DNA from: Phycisphaerales bacterium
GTDB taxonomy: Bacteria; Planctomycetota; Phycisphaerae; Phycisphaerales; UBA1924
Assembly: GCA_029260455.1 (NCBI GenBank)
Contig: JAJDDF010000006.1
Span: 1-64,000, forward strand
DNA length: 64,000 nt
Reading direction: 5' to 3'
Below are positions 36,534 to 44,353 of this stretch, piece by piece. The position numbers and the translations under genes are program-made. Under the pieces are notes generated by a model. It was not told the DNA's origin. It ran no database searches and worked only from the letters and a program-made list of their open reading frames with translations. Every line of letters starts with the position of its first letter. Within the stretch, counting starts at the first letter, position 1.

Positions 36534-36992
36534 ATGGCAAGAACCACCACACGCAAACGCACTACAAAGCGCCCCGCCGCCAAGAAGCGCACCACCACTA
36601 AAAAGCGCACCACAAAGAAGCGCACCACCACCAAAAAACGCACCACAAAACGCACCGCTGCCAAGAAGCCGACGATTCGCATCGCCGCATCCCGCGGCAT
36701 CCGCTCCAAGTCTGACGTCTTCAACACGCTCGCCGAAGCCACCGGCATCGCAAAGCGCGATATCGCAACTGTCTTCGAAGCCATGTCAACCATGATCGGT
36801 TCTGATCTCAAAAATGGCGCGGGTGAGTTCCGCATCCCAGGCCTCATGAAGATCGTCGTCAAGAAGAAACCTGCTACCCGCGCTCGTAAGGGCATCAATC
36901 CCTTCACAGGTGAAGAGATGATGTTCAAAGCCAAGCCCGCGTGCAAGGTCGTCAAGGTGCGCCCCCTCAAGGGCCTCAAGGAAATGGTCTAA
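36534..36992 (+). CDS. HU/IHF-family DNA-binding protein with histone-H1-like basic N-terminal tail
   Basis: A 152-residue nucleoid protein. Residues 1-48 are a tandem basic repeat built on KKRTT/KRTT units (RKRTTKRPAAKKRTTTKKRTTKKRTT...), encoded by near-identical DNA units. Residues about 50-150 are the HU fold (KSDVFNTLAEATGIAKRDIATVFEAMSTMIG, GAGEFRIPGLMKIVVKKKPATRARKGINPFTGEEM), with the DNA-bending arm and RxGxNPxTGE. Such tailed HU proteins are known in some planctomycetes and other bacteria; the tail should add strong non-specific DNA binding. It has its own upstream palindromes and a downstream terminator, so it appears monocistronic. Confidence 0.93.
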   Translation: MARTTTRKRTTKRPAAKKRTTTKKRTTKKRTTTKKRTTKRTAAKKPTIRIAASRGIRSKSDVFNTLAEATGIAKRDIATVFEAMSTMIGSDLKNGAGEFRIPGLMKIVVKKKPATRARKGINPFTGEEMMFKAKPACKVVKVRPLKGLKEMV

Positions 36993-37029
36993 GCGCCACA
37001 AGCGTTTGACATACTGACGTTCAAGATGC

Positions 37030-37062
37030 GGGCCCGTTTCACGCGGGCTCGTGTTGTTTTTA
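37030..37062 (+). terminator. Rho-independent terminator after the HU gene
   Basis: Stem CGGGCCCG (37030-37037) pairs with CGGGCTCG (37045-37052) through eight pairs including one G-U, with a 7-base loop, followed by TGTTGTTTTT. It lies 38 bases after the HU stop codon. Confidence 0.75.
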
Positions 37063-37103
37063 TACTTTTCCGCTGTGTTTGTTTCTCCCGCTAAGATAAT
37101 CAC

Positions 37104-37637
37104 ATGTCCGAACACTCCATCACTCCTGCACTGCACGCCAAACTGTCTTCAATCAACGCAGTCATCTGCGATGTCGACGGCACGATCACCGATGGTCGCA
37201 TCTTCATGGGCGAATCCGGTGAACCAATGCGCGCCTTCTCCACGCGCGATGGACTTGGTGTGCATCTCCTCCATCGTGCCAACATCAAAGTCGCATGGCT
37301 CACCGCCACCTCGCGCGGCCAATCCACCATCGCCCGCGCGCTCATGCTCGATATCCCGCCAGAACTCATTGATGTTGGCACCGGTGAGAAAAGCACCCGC
37401 TTCACCGCACTCTGCACTCGTCTCGGCGTTCCCGAATCAAACGTCGCCTACATGGGTGATGATCTCAACGATCTGCCCGCCATCACCCTCGCGGGCCTCA
37501 GCGCCTGCCCGGTTGACGCACATGATGGTGTCCTCGCTGCAGTTGATCTCGTGCTTCAGCGTCCCGGTGGGCTTGGTGCCTTTCGGGAACTTGCAGACCT
37601 GCTCATCGATGCCCACACGCCAAAATCAGCGCCTTGA
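37104..37637 (+). CDS. kdsC: HAD-family phosphatase, KdsC-like (3-deoxy-manno-octulosonate-8-phosphatase)
   Basis: A 177-residue protein of the cap-less C0 HAD type. The nucleophile motif is ICDVDGTITDGRIF, followed by AFSTRDGLGVHLLHRANIKVAWLTATSR (motif II Thr region) and AYMGDDLNDLPAITLAGLSACPVDAHD (motif IV). KdsC removes phosphate from KDO 8-phosphate on the way to the LPS core. Its position ahead of the heptose enzyme and a glycosyltransferase supports an LPS role. A GmhB-like role in heptose synthesis is possible, but length and motifs fit KdsC better. Confidence 0.85.
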   Translation: MSEHSITPALHAKLSSINAVICDVDGTITDGRIFMGESGEPMRAFSTRDGLGVHLLHRANIKVAWLTATSRGQSTIARALMLDIPPELIDVGTGEKSTRFTALCTRLGVPESNVAYMGDDLNDLPAITLAGLSACPVDAHDGVLAAVDLVLQRPGGLGAFRELADLLIDAHTPKSAP

Positions 37638-37700
37638 ACACGAATCCCTCGCCGTACTGCTTCAATCACGCCCTCCCCCTCCATTCGATAAACTCCTCGG

Positions 37701-39305
37701 ATGGACGAAGCAGTGTTGAATCGATCCAAACTGCTCACGCGTGATCAACTCCTCGCACGCCGCGCTCAGGCACGCACAGATGGCCTCACTGTCGTGCAGT
37801 GCCACGGCTGTTTTGACATCGTTCACCCCGGACACATTCGCCACCTCCACCACGCCGCCTCGCAAGGCGATGTCCTGCTTGTCACCATCACCGCTGACAA
37901 CATGATGAACAAGGGAGATGGTCGCCCGCTCTTCGCATCACACCTGCGCGCAGAAAATCTCGCCGCCATCGCCTGTATCGACTGGGTCTATATCAATGCT
38001 GACCCAACCGCAGAATCATTGCTTGAAGAGGTTTGCCCCGACATCTATATCAAAGGCCGCGAGTACGAACTCAATGAAGACCCGCGTTTCGCCGCCGAAC
38101 GCAAAACGGTTGAACGAAATGGAGGGCGCGTCGTCTTTTCTTCCGGTGATGTCGTTTTTTCCTCAACGGCCCTTGTTCACGCAATGGAGCAATCGAAAGA
38201 CACAACGCACGCCCAACTGCGCCGCCTCGATGCCGCACACGATCTTTCCCCCGCAACTCTTTCAAGCATCCTGCATCGCGCACAAGGTCAACGGGTTGTC
38301 GTCGCAGGCGAAGTCATCGTCGACACCTATATTCATTGCGACACGCCGGATGTCGCCGCGGAAAGTCCTGTCCTGTCACTTCGCCCACTTGAGCGCGTCT
38401 CTTTCGATGGCGGGGCCGCAGTCATCGCTGCACACCTCGCAGCACTTGGCGCCAAACCAACACTCGTCACCGCTCTTCCGCGTAGGCCTGAAGCCCAGGC
38501 GATGTGCAAACGTCTCGAAGCGCTCGGCATCGATGTGTGTGCGATTGATGTTGACAGCACCATGTTCGAAAAGCAGCGCTTCCTTGTCGGCCCGCACAAG
38601 GTCATGAAGCTTGACATGGTGAGGCCACTCACACTCGATGCCGCTGCTCGTTCGCGCATGTGTGAGAAAGCCGCCAACATCGCTCGCAGTGCTGACGCTG
38701 CGATTATGGTCGACTTCGGTCTCGGTCTCTTTACGGCTCATTCACTGAGCGAAATGGCCAGCGCCCTGCGCCCGCATGTTGATCTGCTCGCTGGTGATGT
38801 CTCAGGTCGACGCGCGGGGCTCAAGTCGATGGCCAACTTTGATGTGCTCTTTCCTTCAGAAGCTGAATTACGCGATGCCTTGGGTGATTATGACGCATCA
38901 CTCAACGCAGTTGTGTGGTCGCTCATGCAAGATACCAACGCCACGCGCATCGTCGTGACCATGAGTGAAGATGGATTGATCGCCTTTGAACGCGATGCGG
39001 CTGCGAGCAGCAACGTCACATGGGCCTCGCGCGTCACTGGTGAACATATTCCGCCGCTTGTGCGACACGCTGTCGATCCGCTCGGGTGCGGAGATGCGCT
39101 GTTGGCAACTTCAACGCTTGCACTGTCAGCCGGAGGCTCATTTGCCCAGGCATCGTATCTTGGTGCGTGTGCCGCCGCCGTGCATGCCATGACTCCGGGT
39201 AATCCACCAGTCAATCCTGCAGAATTACATCACACAATCGAGCGTTTGAGCTCCAGCCGTCTGACCATCCAGACCATCGGTGCTGCGCCACGCGCAGTGG
39301 TGTAG
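37701..39305 (+). CDS. hldE: bifunctional heptose enzyme, HldE-like with reversed domain order (cytidylyltransferase-like then PfkB kinase)
   Basis: A 534-residue fusion. Residues about 20-165 form a nucleotidyltransferase domain with the HxGH site (GCFDIVHPGHIRHLHHA) and IKGREYE. Residues about 190-525 form a PfkB/ribokinase domain (VVVAGEVIVDTYIHCD, FDGGAAVIAAHLAALGA, and catalytic Asp in DPLGCGDALLA, where DTxGAGD is usual). In E. coli HldE the kinase comes first, so the order here is inverted. The pair of activities would make ADP-glycero-manno-heptose 1-phosphate intermediates for LPS. It is 63 bases after kdsC and 4 bases before the GT2 gene, in an envelope-sugar operon. Confidence 0.85.
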   Translation: MDEAVLNRSKLLTRDQLLARRAQARTDGLTVVQCHGCFDIVHPGHIRHLHHAASQGDVLLVTITADNMMNKGDGRPLFASHLRAENLAAIACIDWVYINADPTAESLLEEVCPDIYIKGREYELNEDPRFAAERKTVERNGGRVVFSSGDVVFSSTALVHAMEQSKDTTHAQLRRLDAAHDLSPATLSSILHRAQGQRVVVAGEVIVDTYIHCDTPDVAAESPVLSLRPLERVSFDGGAAVIAAHLAALGAKPTLVTALPRRPEAQAMCKRLEALGIDVCAIDVDSTMFEKQRFLVGPHKVMKLDMVRPLTLDAAARSRMCEKAANIARSADAAIMVDFGLGLFTAHSLSEMASALRPHVDLLAGDVSGRRAGLKSMANFDVLFPSEAELRDALGDYDASLNAVVWSLMQDTNATRIVVTMSEDGLIAFERDAAASSNVTWASRVTGEHIPPLVRHAVDPLGCGDALLATSTLALSAGGSFAQASYLGACAAAVHAMTPGNPPVNPAELHHTIERLSSSRLTIQTIGAAPRAVV

Positions 39306-39309
39306 TGCC

Positions 39310-40455
39310 ATGACGCTCATCACATTCATTATTCCCACGCGCGATCGTCACGATGAACTGGTGCATTCGCTTGCTTCACTTGGCGCATTATCTACACCGT
39401 GCCAGAGCGCAATCAATATCCGCGACTGTGAACTGATCATTGCAGACAATGCCAGTGTCGTGCCTGTGAGCACGCCGAAAACATTGGAAAACGGCATGCC
39501 CGTGCGCGTGCTTCGATTACCCGTCAATATCGGCGCTGCTGCACGCAACAAAGCCGCCAGTGAAGCACGAGGCGAGTGGCTTGTCATGCTCGATGACGAT
39601 TCTGCACCTGCTGATGCCGCGCTGCTCACGCTCCTGCCGCGCGTATCTGATGAAATCGTCGGACTATGCGCTGATATTCGCATTCCACATCGTGGCCGCG
39701 AATCAGGCGGCTTGCCCGAAGTGCCCATCGGGTGCGGCTTTGCCGTGCGCCGCGATGCCTTCTGCGCCGTGGGCGGCTATGACCCCAGCTATGTCTTTTA
39801 TGCTGAGGAATATGATCTCGCTGCCAAACTCATCCGCCGCTTCGCAGAAAGCCCCGGCCCCGTCATCGCCCATGAACCTGCCTTTCGCGTAACACATCAC
39901 AAAACTCGAACACATCGATCGATGAACACAATCTTGCATAATCTTGTGCGCAACAATGCATGGACCATTCAGCGCTACACACCCGATGCCTGTCTCGACG
40001 CCGCGCTTAATCACACACTCAATCGCTATCACGATATCGCGCGCAAGGAAAATGCAATGGACGGTTACGAATCGGGTCGCCGTGATCTCGAAGAAACACT
40101 CGCCGATCAACCCCGCACACCTTTACCGCAACACCTCTATGACCGCTTCACCGGCCTTGCCGCCGCCCGTGCACACTTGCACGCGGCGCACACGCACTCA
40201 TCTTTCAAAACCGCGCACATTGTTGATCCCGGCAAAAATGAATGGGCCATTCGCCAGGCACTGAGTGAATTCGGTGTTGCAATTGTTGATCACGATGCCG
40301 ATGTACACGTCATCGGCACGCTTTCACCGGGGCCGCTTCTCGATGCATTCGAACACATCAAACATACAAACGGCACTACAAAAATAGTACATATGCCGTG
40401 GGATCCGCGCATAAAACTGTCATATGCACCGCCGGATGCTACGCTTGCAGTATGA
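39310..40455 (+). CDS. family 2 glycosyltransferase with C-terminal extension
   Basis: A 381-residue protein. The GT-A domain covers residues 1-250: TFIIPTRDRHDELVHSLASL, LIIADNAS, NIGAAARNKAASEARGEWLVMLDDDSAPA (DDD metal site), then GCGFAVRRDAFCAVGGYDPSYVFYAEEYDLAAKLI (acceptor-side ED motif). The last 130 residues form an alpha/beta extension that I do not recognise. No membrane helices are seen, so it is probably a cytosolic or membrane-associated transferase building LPS or another glycan. Its TGA overlaps the ATG of ispE by 4 bases. Confidence 0.85.
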   Translation: MTLITFIIPTRDRHDELVHSLASLGALSTPCQSAINIRDCELIIADNASVVPVSTPKTLENGMPVRVLRLPVNIGAAARNKAASEARGEWLVMLDDDSAPADAALLTLLPRVSDEIVGLCADIRIPHRGRESGGLPEVPIGCGFAVRRDAFCAVGGYDPSYVFYAEEYDLAAKLIRRFAESPGPVIAHEPAFRVTHHKTRTHRSMNTILHNLVRNNAWTIQRYTPDACLDAALNHTLNRYHDIARKENAMDGYESGRRDLEETLADQPRTPLPQHLYDRFTGLAAARAHLHAAHTHSSFKTAHIVDPGKNEWAIRQALSEFGVAIVDHDADVHVIGTLSPGPLLDAFEHIKHTNGTTKIVHMPWDPRIKLSYAPPDATLAV

Positions 40456-41474
40456 CCGCAGATGAGCAGATAAATCCAGAAGATGCGCCGCGCGAGATCA
40501 TGCTGCGCGCGCACGCGAAACTGAATCTTGCGCTCGCTGTGGATGCGCCAGTCACCAATGGTGCGCACATGGGCTATCACCCGATCGCGAGCTGGATGAC
40601 GCCGATCGATCTGGCAGATGAACTGGAAGTCACGCGGCTGCAAGAAGATAGGTTGTCGCGGTACGCGATTCAATGGCATCCCAAAGCGCCGCAGCGCGCG
40701 CAGGCGGTTGATTGGTCGGTGCGCGATGACCTTGCGGTGCGCGCACATATGCTGCTTGAAACAACGATTGGGCGCACACTGCCGGTACAAATGAAACTTG
40801 AGAAGAAAATCCCGCCGGGCAGCGGTCTTGGCGGTGGCTCATCAGATGCAGCGGCAATGTTGCGCGCAGTGCGGGAGCTGTATGGTCTTGATATCACTGA
40901 CGATGCGCTGCGCACCCTTGGCGCAACACTCGGGTCGGATGTGCCGTTCTTCCTGCAGGGCGAGGGAACACTTGGGCCGCAAACTGCGATTGTTGAAGGG
41001 TTTGGTGAACAAGTAACGCGGTGCGCGCGCATCGATGCGCACTTTGTGTTGGTGCTGCCGACATTTTCGTGCGCGACGCAGCAGGTGTATCACGTTTTTG
41101 ATGAACAGTTCGATGACGCGGATCATGCGCATGAACATGGTCGGTTAGTGCCCCTTACGAGGCCTTTTGCGCGCGAAAATGTCACTAAAATGACGCAAAG
41201 TGCGCGCTTTTGCGCTCAAAATCTCTTCAATGACCTGTCGGCGGCGGCGATGCGCGTGTCGCCCGAACTTGCCGAGCTTGCCGAGCGTGTTGAGATGGCG
41301 GTTGGGGGAAAGCCGCATGTGTCGGGTTCTGGAAGCTCACTTTTTCTTGTGGTGAGCGGCGAACTGGGCGCGGATGCAAAAACGACTTCGCACTTTGATG
41401 CAGAGGTTCTCGCGCATCGCGTGCAGGGGGCAGCTGGGGATATCGCTGCGGTGGTGGTTGTGCGCGGGGTGTAA
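40452..41474 (+). CDS. ispE: 4-diphosphocytidyl-2-C-methyl-D-erythritol kinase
   Basis: A 340-residue GHMP kinase of the MEP isoprenoid pathway. It shows RAHAKLNLALAV (motif 1), PPGSGLGGGSSDAAAMLRAV (ATP-binding motif 2), GSDVPFFLQG and VSGSGSSLFLV (motif 3). It is a little longer than usual owing to insertions near residues 35-90. The coupling to a glycosyltransferase gene fits supply of polyprenyl carrier lipid. Base composition changes abruptly here: the preceding gene has a C-rich coding strand and this one a G-rich strand. Confidence 0.92.
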   Translation: MTADEQINPEDAPREIMLRAHAKLNLALAVDAPVTNGAHMGYHPIASWMTPIDLADELEVTRLQEDRLSRYAIQWHPKAPQRAQAVDWSVRDDLAVRAHMLLETTIGRTLPVQMKLEKKIPPGSGLGGGSSDAAAMLRAVRELYGLDITDDALRTLGATLGSDVPFFLQGEGTLGPQTAIVEGFGEQVTRCARIDAHFVLVLPTFSCATQQVYHVFDEQFDDADHAHEHGRLVPLTRPFARENVTKMTQSARFCAQNLFNDLSAAAMRVSPELAELAERVEMAVGGKPHVSGSGSSLFLVVSGELGADAKTTSHFDAEVLAHRVQGAAGDIAAVVVVRGV

Positions 41475-41477
41475 GAA

Positions 41478-41601
41478 TTTTTACCACAGAGACACAGAGG
41501 GCGCAGAGAAGAATCTGAATTGGGTTGAAAGACATGTGAGCCGCCTCGTCCCCGACGCGGGGTTTCTGAGATTGGGTGGCCCGAGTTGCTTGCAACTCGG
41601 G
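41478..41601. repeat. dispersed repeat followed by a TTGCTTGCAA-core palindrome
   Basis: Just after the ispE stop, 41478-41530 matches the inverted element at 19527-19582 at about 80 percent by eye (ACCACAGAGACACAGAGG type). The palindrome CCCGAG-TTGCTTGCAA-CTCGGG lies at 41580-41601 and shares its core with two palindromes at 42391-42411 and 42438-42459. These repeats fill the gap between ispE and the convergent lipoprotein genes. Confidence 0.65.
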
Positions 41602-41640
41602 ATTACAGAACCGGGCATCGTTGCGACCTGGTGCCTTAGG

Positions 41641-41985
41641 CTATTGGAACCGCACCGCAACACCCGTTGACCACAGATAGCTGTCATATCGGGTCTGATT
41701 GATGCCACTGTTTTGGATCACCACAGCGTTCGCACCGAGTCCAGCCGCCTTTTCACGCAAAGCATTGTGCATCTTTGCGGTATTGCCAGCATCCCAGCCA
41801 CTAGTGGCAACAGTTCCTAATTCAACAAACTGACGACGAGGTAATGTCTGCAGAATCTCGACACTATCCGGATCCGTTGGCTCGAAGAATCCTTTGGCGG
41901 TCTTGGTGATATCCACCTTTGGACTCGCGCATCCCGCAACGACAAGAATGGCGAGAGCAACTAGCGCTTTGACTGACTTTCTCAT
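41641..41985 (-). CDS. small lipoprotein A, hypothetical (paralogue of the upstream gene)
   Basis: A 114-residue lipoprotein with a clear lipobox (LVVAGC, Cys19). The mature domain pattern (SVEILQTLPRRQFVELGTVATSGWD, then a helix LREKAAGLGANAVVIQNSG and a final strand) recalls the RcsF/DUF4156-like alpha/beta fold of small envelope lipoproteins. It shares the pattern 'DP.(S/Q)VEI......(F)...(G/A)....R.(E/K)AA..GA(N/D)AV(V/I)' with the gene 15 bases upstream, so the two probably arose by tandem duplication. The function is unknown; envelope stress sensing is one option by analogy. Confidence 0.6.
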   Translation of the reverse strand: MRKSVKALVALAILVVAGCASPKVDITKTAKGFFEPTDPDSVEILQTLPRRQFVELGTVATSGWDAGNTAKMHNALREKAAGLGANAVVIQNSGINQTRYDSYLWSTGVAVRFQ

Positions 41986-42000
41986 CTCGGCCTCCCTGGC

Positions 42001-42354
42001 TTAGCGATAGATAATCGCAGTACCAGTTATTCTTGAGTATGTGTGCCTCGTATTCTCGCTTGCCCACTTATCCGATTGGGCCCTCTCGCCCCCAAGCAGG
42101 CTTACGATTACTGCATCTGCACCGATCTTGGCTGCTTCTTGCCGCATGTACTCCGGTGTCGCCCGTCTTGCCTGAAGATCAGCAATGACTGTGAATGAGC
42201 GAATCGGTTTTCCAAAATGGATTTCAACCTGCGACGGGTCTTTGGCCGGAAGCGTCTCGTTTAGGTAGTAACGGTGTGCTTCATCACTAATGCAGGATGG
42301 GGACACTGTAGCCACCGCCAGCATGCAAAGAATCCCCATGGATCTTGAACGCAT
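42001..42354 (-). CDS. small exported protein/lipoprotein B, hypothetical (paralogue of the downstream gene)
   Basis: A 117-residue protein with a leader ending in SPSC, a weak lipobox. The mature part (KDPSQVEIHFGKPIRSFTVIADLQARR, RQEAAKIGADAVIVSLLGG, TGTAIIYR) follows the same strand-helix-strand plan as its neighbour at 41641-41985. The two genes are 15 bases apart and likely one transcript. GC is lower and the coding strand less biased than in the flanking genes, which may point to transfer. Confidence 0.55.
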   Translation of the reverse strand: MRSRSMGILCMLAVATVSPSCISDEAHRYYLNETLPAKDPSQVEIHFGKPIRSFTVIADLQARRATPEYMRQEAAKIGADAVIVSLLGGERAQSDKWASENTRHTYSRITGTAIIYR

Positions 42355-42390
42355 TTGGAACCTCCTTCCAACATCCTAACACCGCGTACC

Positions 42391-42608
42391 CCGGCTTGCT
42401 TGTCAAGCCGGATCTGAGAGGCACCCATCGCTCCACTCCCGGTTTGCAAGCAAACCGGGCCATCGAGTCAGATTGAACGTGACCTTCGTCCGCCGCGGCG
42501 AACTCAGACCACGGCACCCAAGAAGATAAGAAGCCCCTCTCCCGATCCGCCTGCTCCCAGCGGGAGGGGGGGAGGAGATGAAGTACCCCCGCGCTCGCGC
42601 TTGGGGCT
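42391..42608. repeat. cluster of dispersed palindromes and repeats between lipoprotein B and rnpB
   Basis: No gene in this gap of about 290 bases. It holds CCGGCTTGCTTGTCAAGCCGG (42391-42411), the perfect CCCGGTTTGCAAGCAAACCGGG-type palindrome (42438-42459), an inverted copy of the CCCTCTCCC element (42524-42575) and the 24-base element at 42585-42608 that is the exact reverse complement of 18083-18106. The stems differ between palindromes while the TTGCTTGCAA-like core is kept. Confidence 0.65.
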
Positions 42609-42640
42609 GGTAAAAAAAGACGGGCGAGACGCGCGTGTCA

Positions 42641-42679
42641 CCAAAGGAAAAGGCCGCGACCCCGTGAGGGGCCGCGGTC
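42641..42679 (-). terminator. Rho-independent terminator of rnpB
   Basis: On the minus strand a GACCGCGGCCCC stem pairs with GGGGTCGCGGCC across a TCAC loop (42652-42679; one mismatch, one G-U), followed by TTTTCCTTT. It begins only a few bases after the predicted 3' end of the RNase P RNA. Confidence 0.8.
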
Positions 42680-42685
42680 GTGCGA

Positions 42686-43142
42686 ACCGGATATCAGCGA
42701 TAAGCCGAGTTTTGTCGCGTCGCGGTCGATGGTGCTCTTGCGAGCGCCGGCGCTCTTCCGAGCGTGTGCCCACGACGGGGCAATCATTTCTCTAAGGCGC
42801 GCCGTTGCCGACGCGCTCAAGCGACCCACCCGCTTCCATGCCGCCCGGGCAAGGCGTTCACCGACTTGCGCCGATGACGGAAGCTGCTTGGTCTTGCATC
42901 CAGCCTGGTGGCCAATGCCCTGCGTGTCACCACGCAGGCGGTGCGCTCTTACCGCACCATTTCACCCTTACCTGTGCTGACTTTCGCCAGCCATCGGCGG
43001 TGTCCTTTCTGTTGCCTGTCCACCGCTCGCCGATTCACGAGCGGCGTGGGTGTTACCCACTGCTGATGCCCTTTGATGCTCGGACTTTCCTCTGAACGCG
43101 CGAAGCTTGCGCGACGCGGCCAGCGATTGCCTGCTGATACTG
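42686..43142 (-). ncRNA. rnpB: RNase P RNA (type A-like)
   Basis: On the minus strand the universal core is easy to read: AGAGGAAAGTCCGAGCATC close to the 5' end (about 43099-43081) and GGCTTATCGC near the 3' end. The P1 ends pair as TATCAGC (about 43139) with GCTGATA (about 42692). The intervening region contains ACAGAAAGGACACCGCC and CACAGGTAAGGGTGAAATGGTGCGGTAAGAGCGCACCGC, both hallmarks of bacterial RNase P RNA. The length, about 457 nucleotides, is long for the class, suggesting expanded peripheral helices. The exact ends are estimated from P1 pairing. It cleaves 5' leaders from pre-tRNAs together with RnpA, which is not in the window. Confidence 0.95.
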
Positions 43143-43220
43143 CCCCAACTGTATGCACAATCTGAGAACGGGGCGAATGCGGGGGCCAATACTAGGGCGG
43201 CGCGGGTATTCTTTAGCACT

Positions 43221-44345
43221 ATGCCACGGGCGAAGAAAACGACAACCCGAAAACGAAAGACCAAAACGAAGCAGGCGGAGTTGCCGCTTGCTGCTTGTGA
43301 GGCGGAGGTCAAGCCGACGAAGGTGCGGAAGCGTGCGCTTGTTGATGCGCTTGTGTGGTATGACCCCGGGCAAGGTGAGATGGTGCGCGCGGTGGCACAG
43401 AGTGCGGGGTTGCGCGCGATCGAAGCTGGCATCGCGGGTGAAGCGAAGGAGGAGCGTGATACGCCGGGAGCGTTGTTCGCAGATGCACTGCGCATCACGG
43501 ATATTCGCCATGCGATTGCAAGAACAGAGGCGAAGGTGATATGGATCACGTCGGCGGGGCTTCATGGGCGTGAGGCGAGCCCACTTGAAGATGAAGCGTT
43601 GTTGCGCACCGCTGTTGAGCGCGGTGCGCAGGTGTGTGCGCTTGAACCCACGCCGGCGTCGGCGGTTGATTTAGGTCAGCGACCGGTGATGTGGGCGCGG
43701 ACGACGCCGTCACTTATTGAGGCGCCCGTGTTTGCAGAGCTGCGCGAGTGTCTCGGTGAAATTGGTGCGATACGCTCGGTGGCGGTGACGGGGCGCAGCG
43801 CGAGTGAATGCGGCTCACTTGGGGCGCGATTGTTTGATGCGATGGCGACGGTGCATGGGCTGCTTGGGACGGCGGACCGGATTGACGCCTCGATTGTGCC
43901 GCCTGGCGCAACACGGGGCGTGTATCGCCCGCCCTCTACCGCGTTGCGGGCTGCGCAAGGTGATGTGAGTGCGCATTTGCGGTTTTCAAGCGGTCGTTCG
44001 GCGAGTATTTCGCTTTCCAATCAGGCGGGCGCATGGCAGCGCGGCGTGACGGTGATGGGCGACCGGGCGTGTGCGCGGGTGACGGATGATCGAGTGGATC
44101 TCGTATTTGCAGATGGACACGTTGAAGACCGGGGTGAGATTCCGGCGCTGCGCGCGACGGGCGAAGCGGGCGTGCGCGTTATTGCCTCGCAGCTTCGGCG
44201 CGCGATTGATCCGCGAGCGCCGCTGTTGCCGCCGATGGATGCGAAGGCGATTCTTGCGATGTGCGAGGCGGCGGTGCTGAGTGCGCGCACTGGTGAAGCG
44301 GAGCATCCATCGACATTGCTCTTAATGGCGGGTGGGCGGCGCTGA
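43221..44345 (+). CDS. Gfo/Idh/MocA-like protein with basic N-terminal tail
   Basis: A 374-residue protein. Residues 1-18 are a Lys/Arg/Thr tail (PRAKKTTTRKRKTKTKQ) like those on HU and PPDK here. The C-terminal half fits a Gfo/Idh/MocA domain: LFDAMATVHGLLG, a beta-sheet segment (DVSAHLRFSSGRSASISLSNQAGAWQRGVTVMGDRACARV), and PPMDAKAILAMCEAAVLSARTGE, the usual final helices. The N-terminal Rossmann half is degenerate: no GxGxxG is visible and only VIWITSAGLHGRE recalls the second nucleotide strand. It may be a regulator or scaffold, not an oxidoreductase. The coding strand is extremely G-rich. Confidence 0.55.
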   Translation: MPRAKKTTTRKRKTKTKQAELPLAACEAEVKPTKVRKRALVDALVWYDPGQGEMVRAVAQSAGLRAIEAGIAGEAKEERDTPGALFADALRITDIRHAIARTEAKVIWITSAGLHGREASPLEDEALLRTAVERGAQVCALEPTPASAVDLGQRPVMWARTTPSLIEAPVFAELRECLGEIGAIRSVAVTGRSASECGSLGARLFDAMATVHGLLGTADRIDASIVPPGATRGVYRPPSTALRAAQGDVSAHLRFSSGRSASISLSNQAGAWQRGVTVMGDRACARVTDDRVDLVFADGHVEDRGEIPALRATGEAGVRVIASQLRRAIDPRAPLLPPMDAKAILAMCEAAVLSARTGEAEHPSTLLLMAGGRR

Positions 44346-44353
44346 GCAAACTC

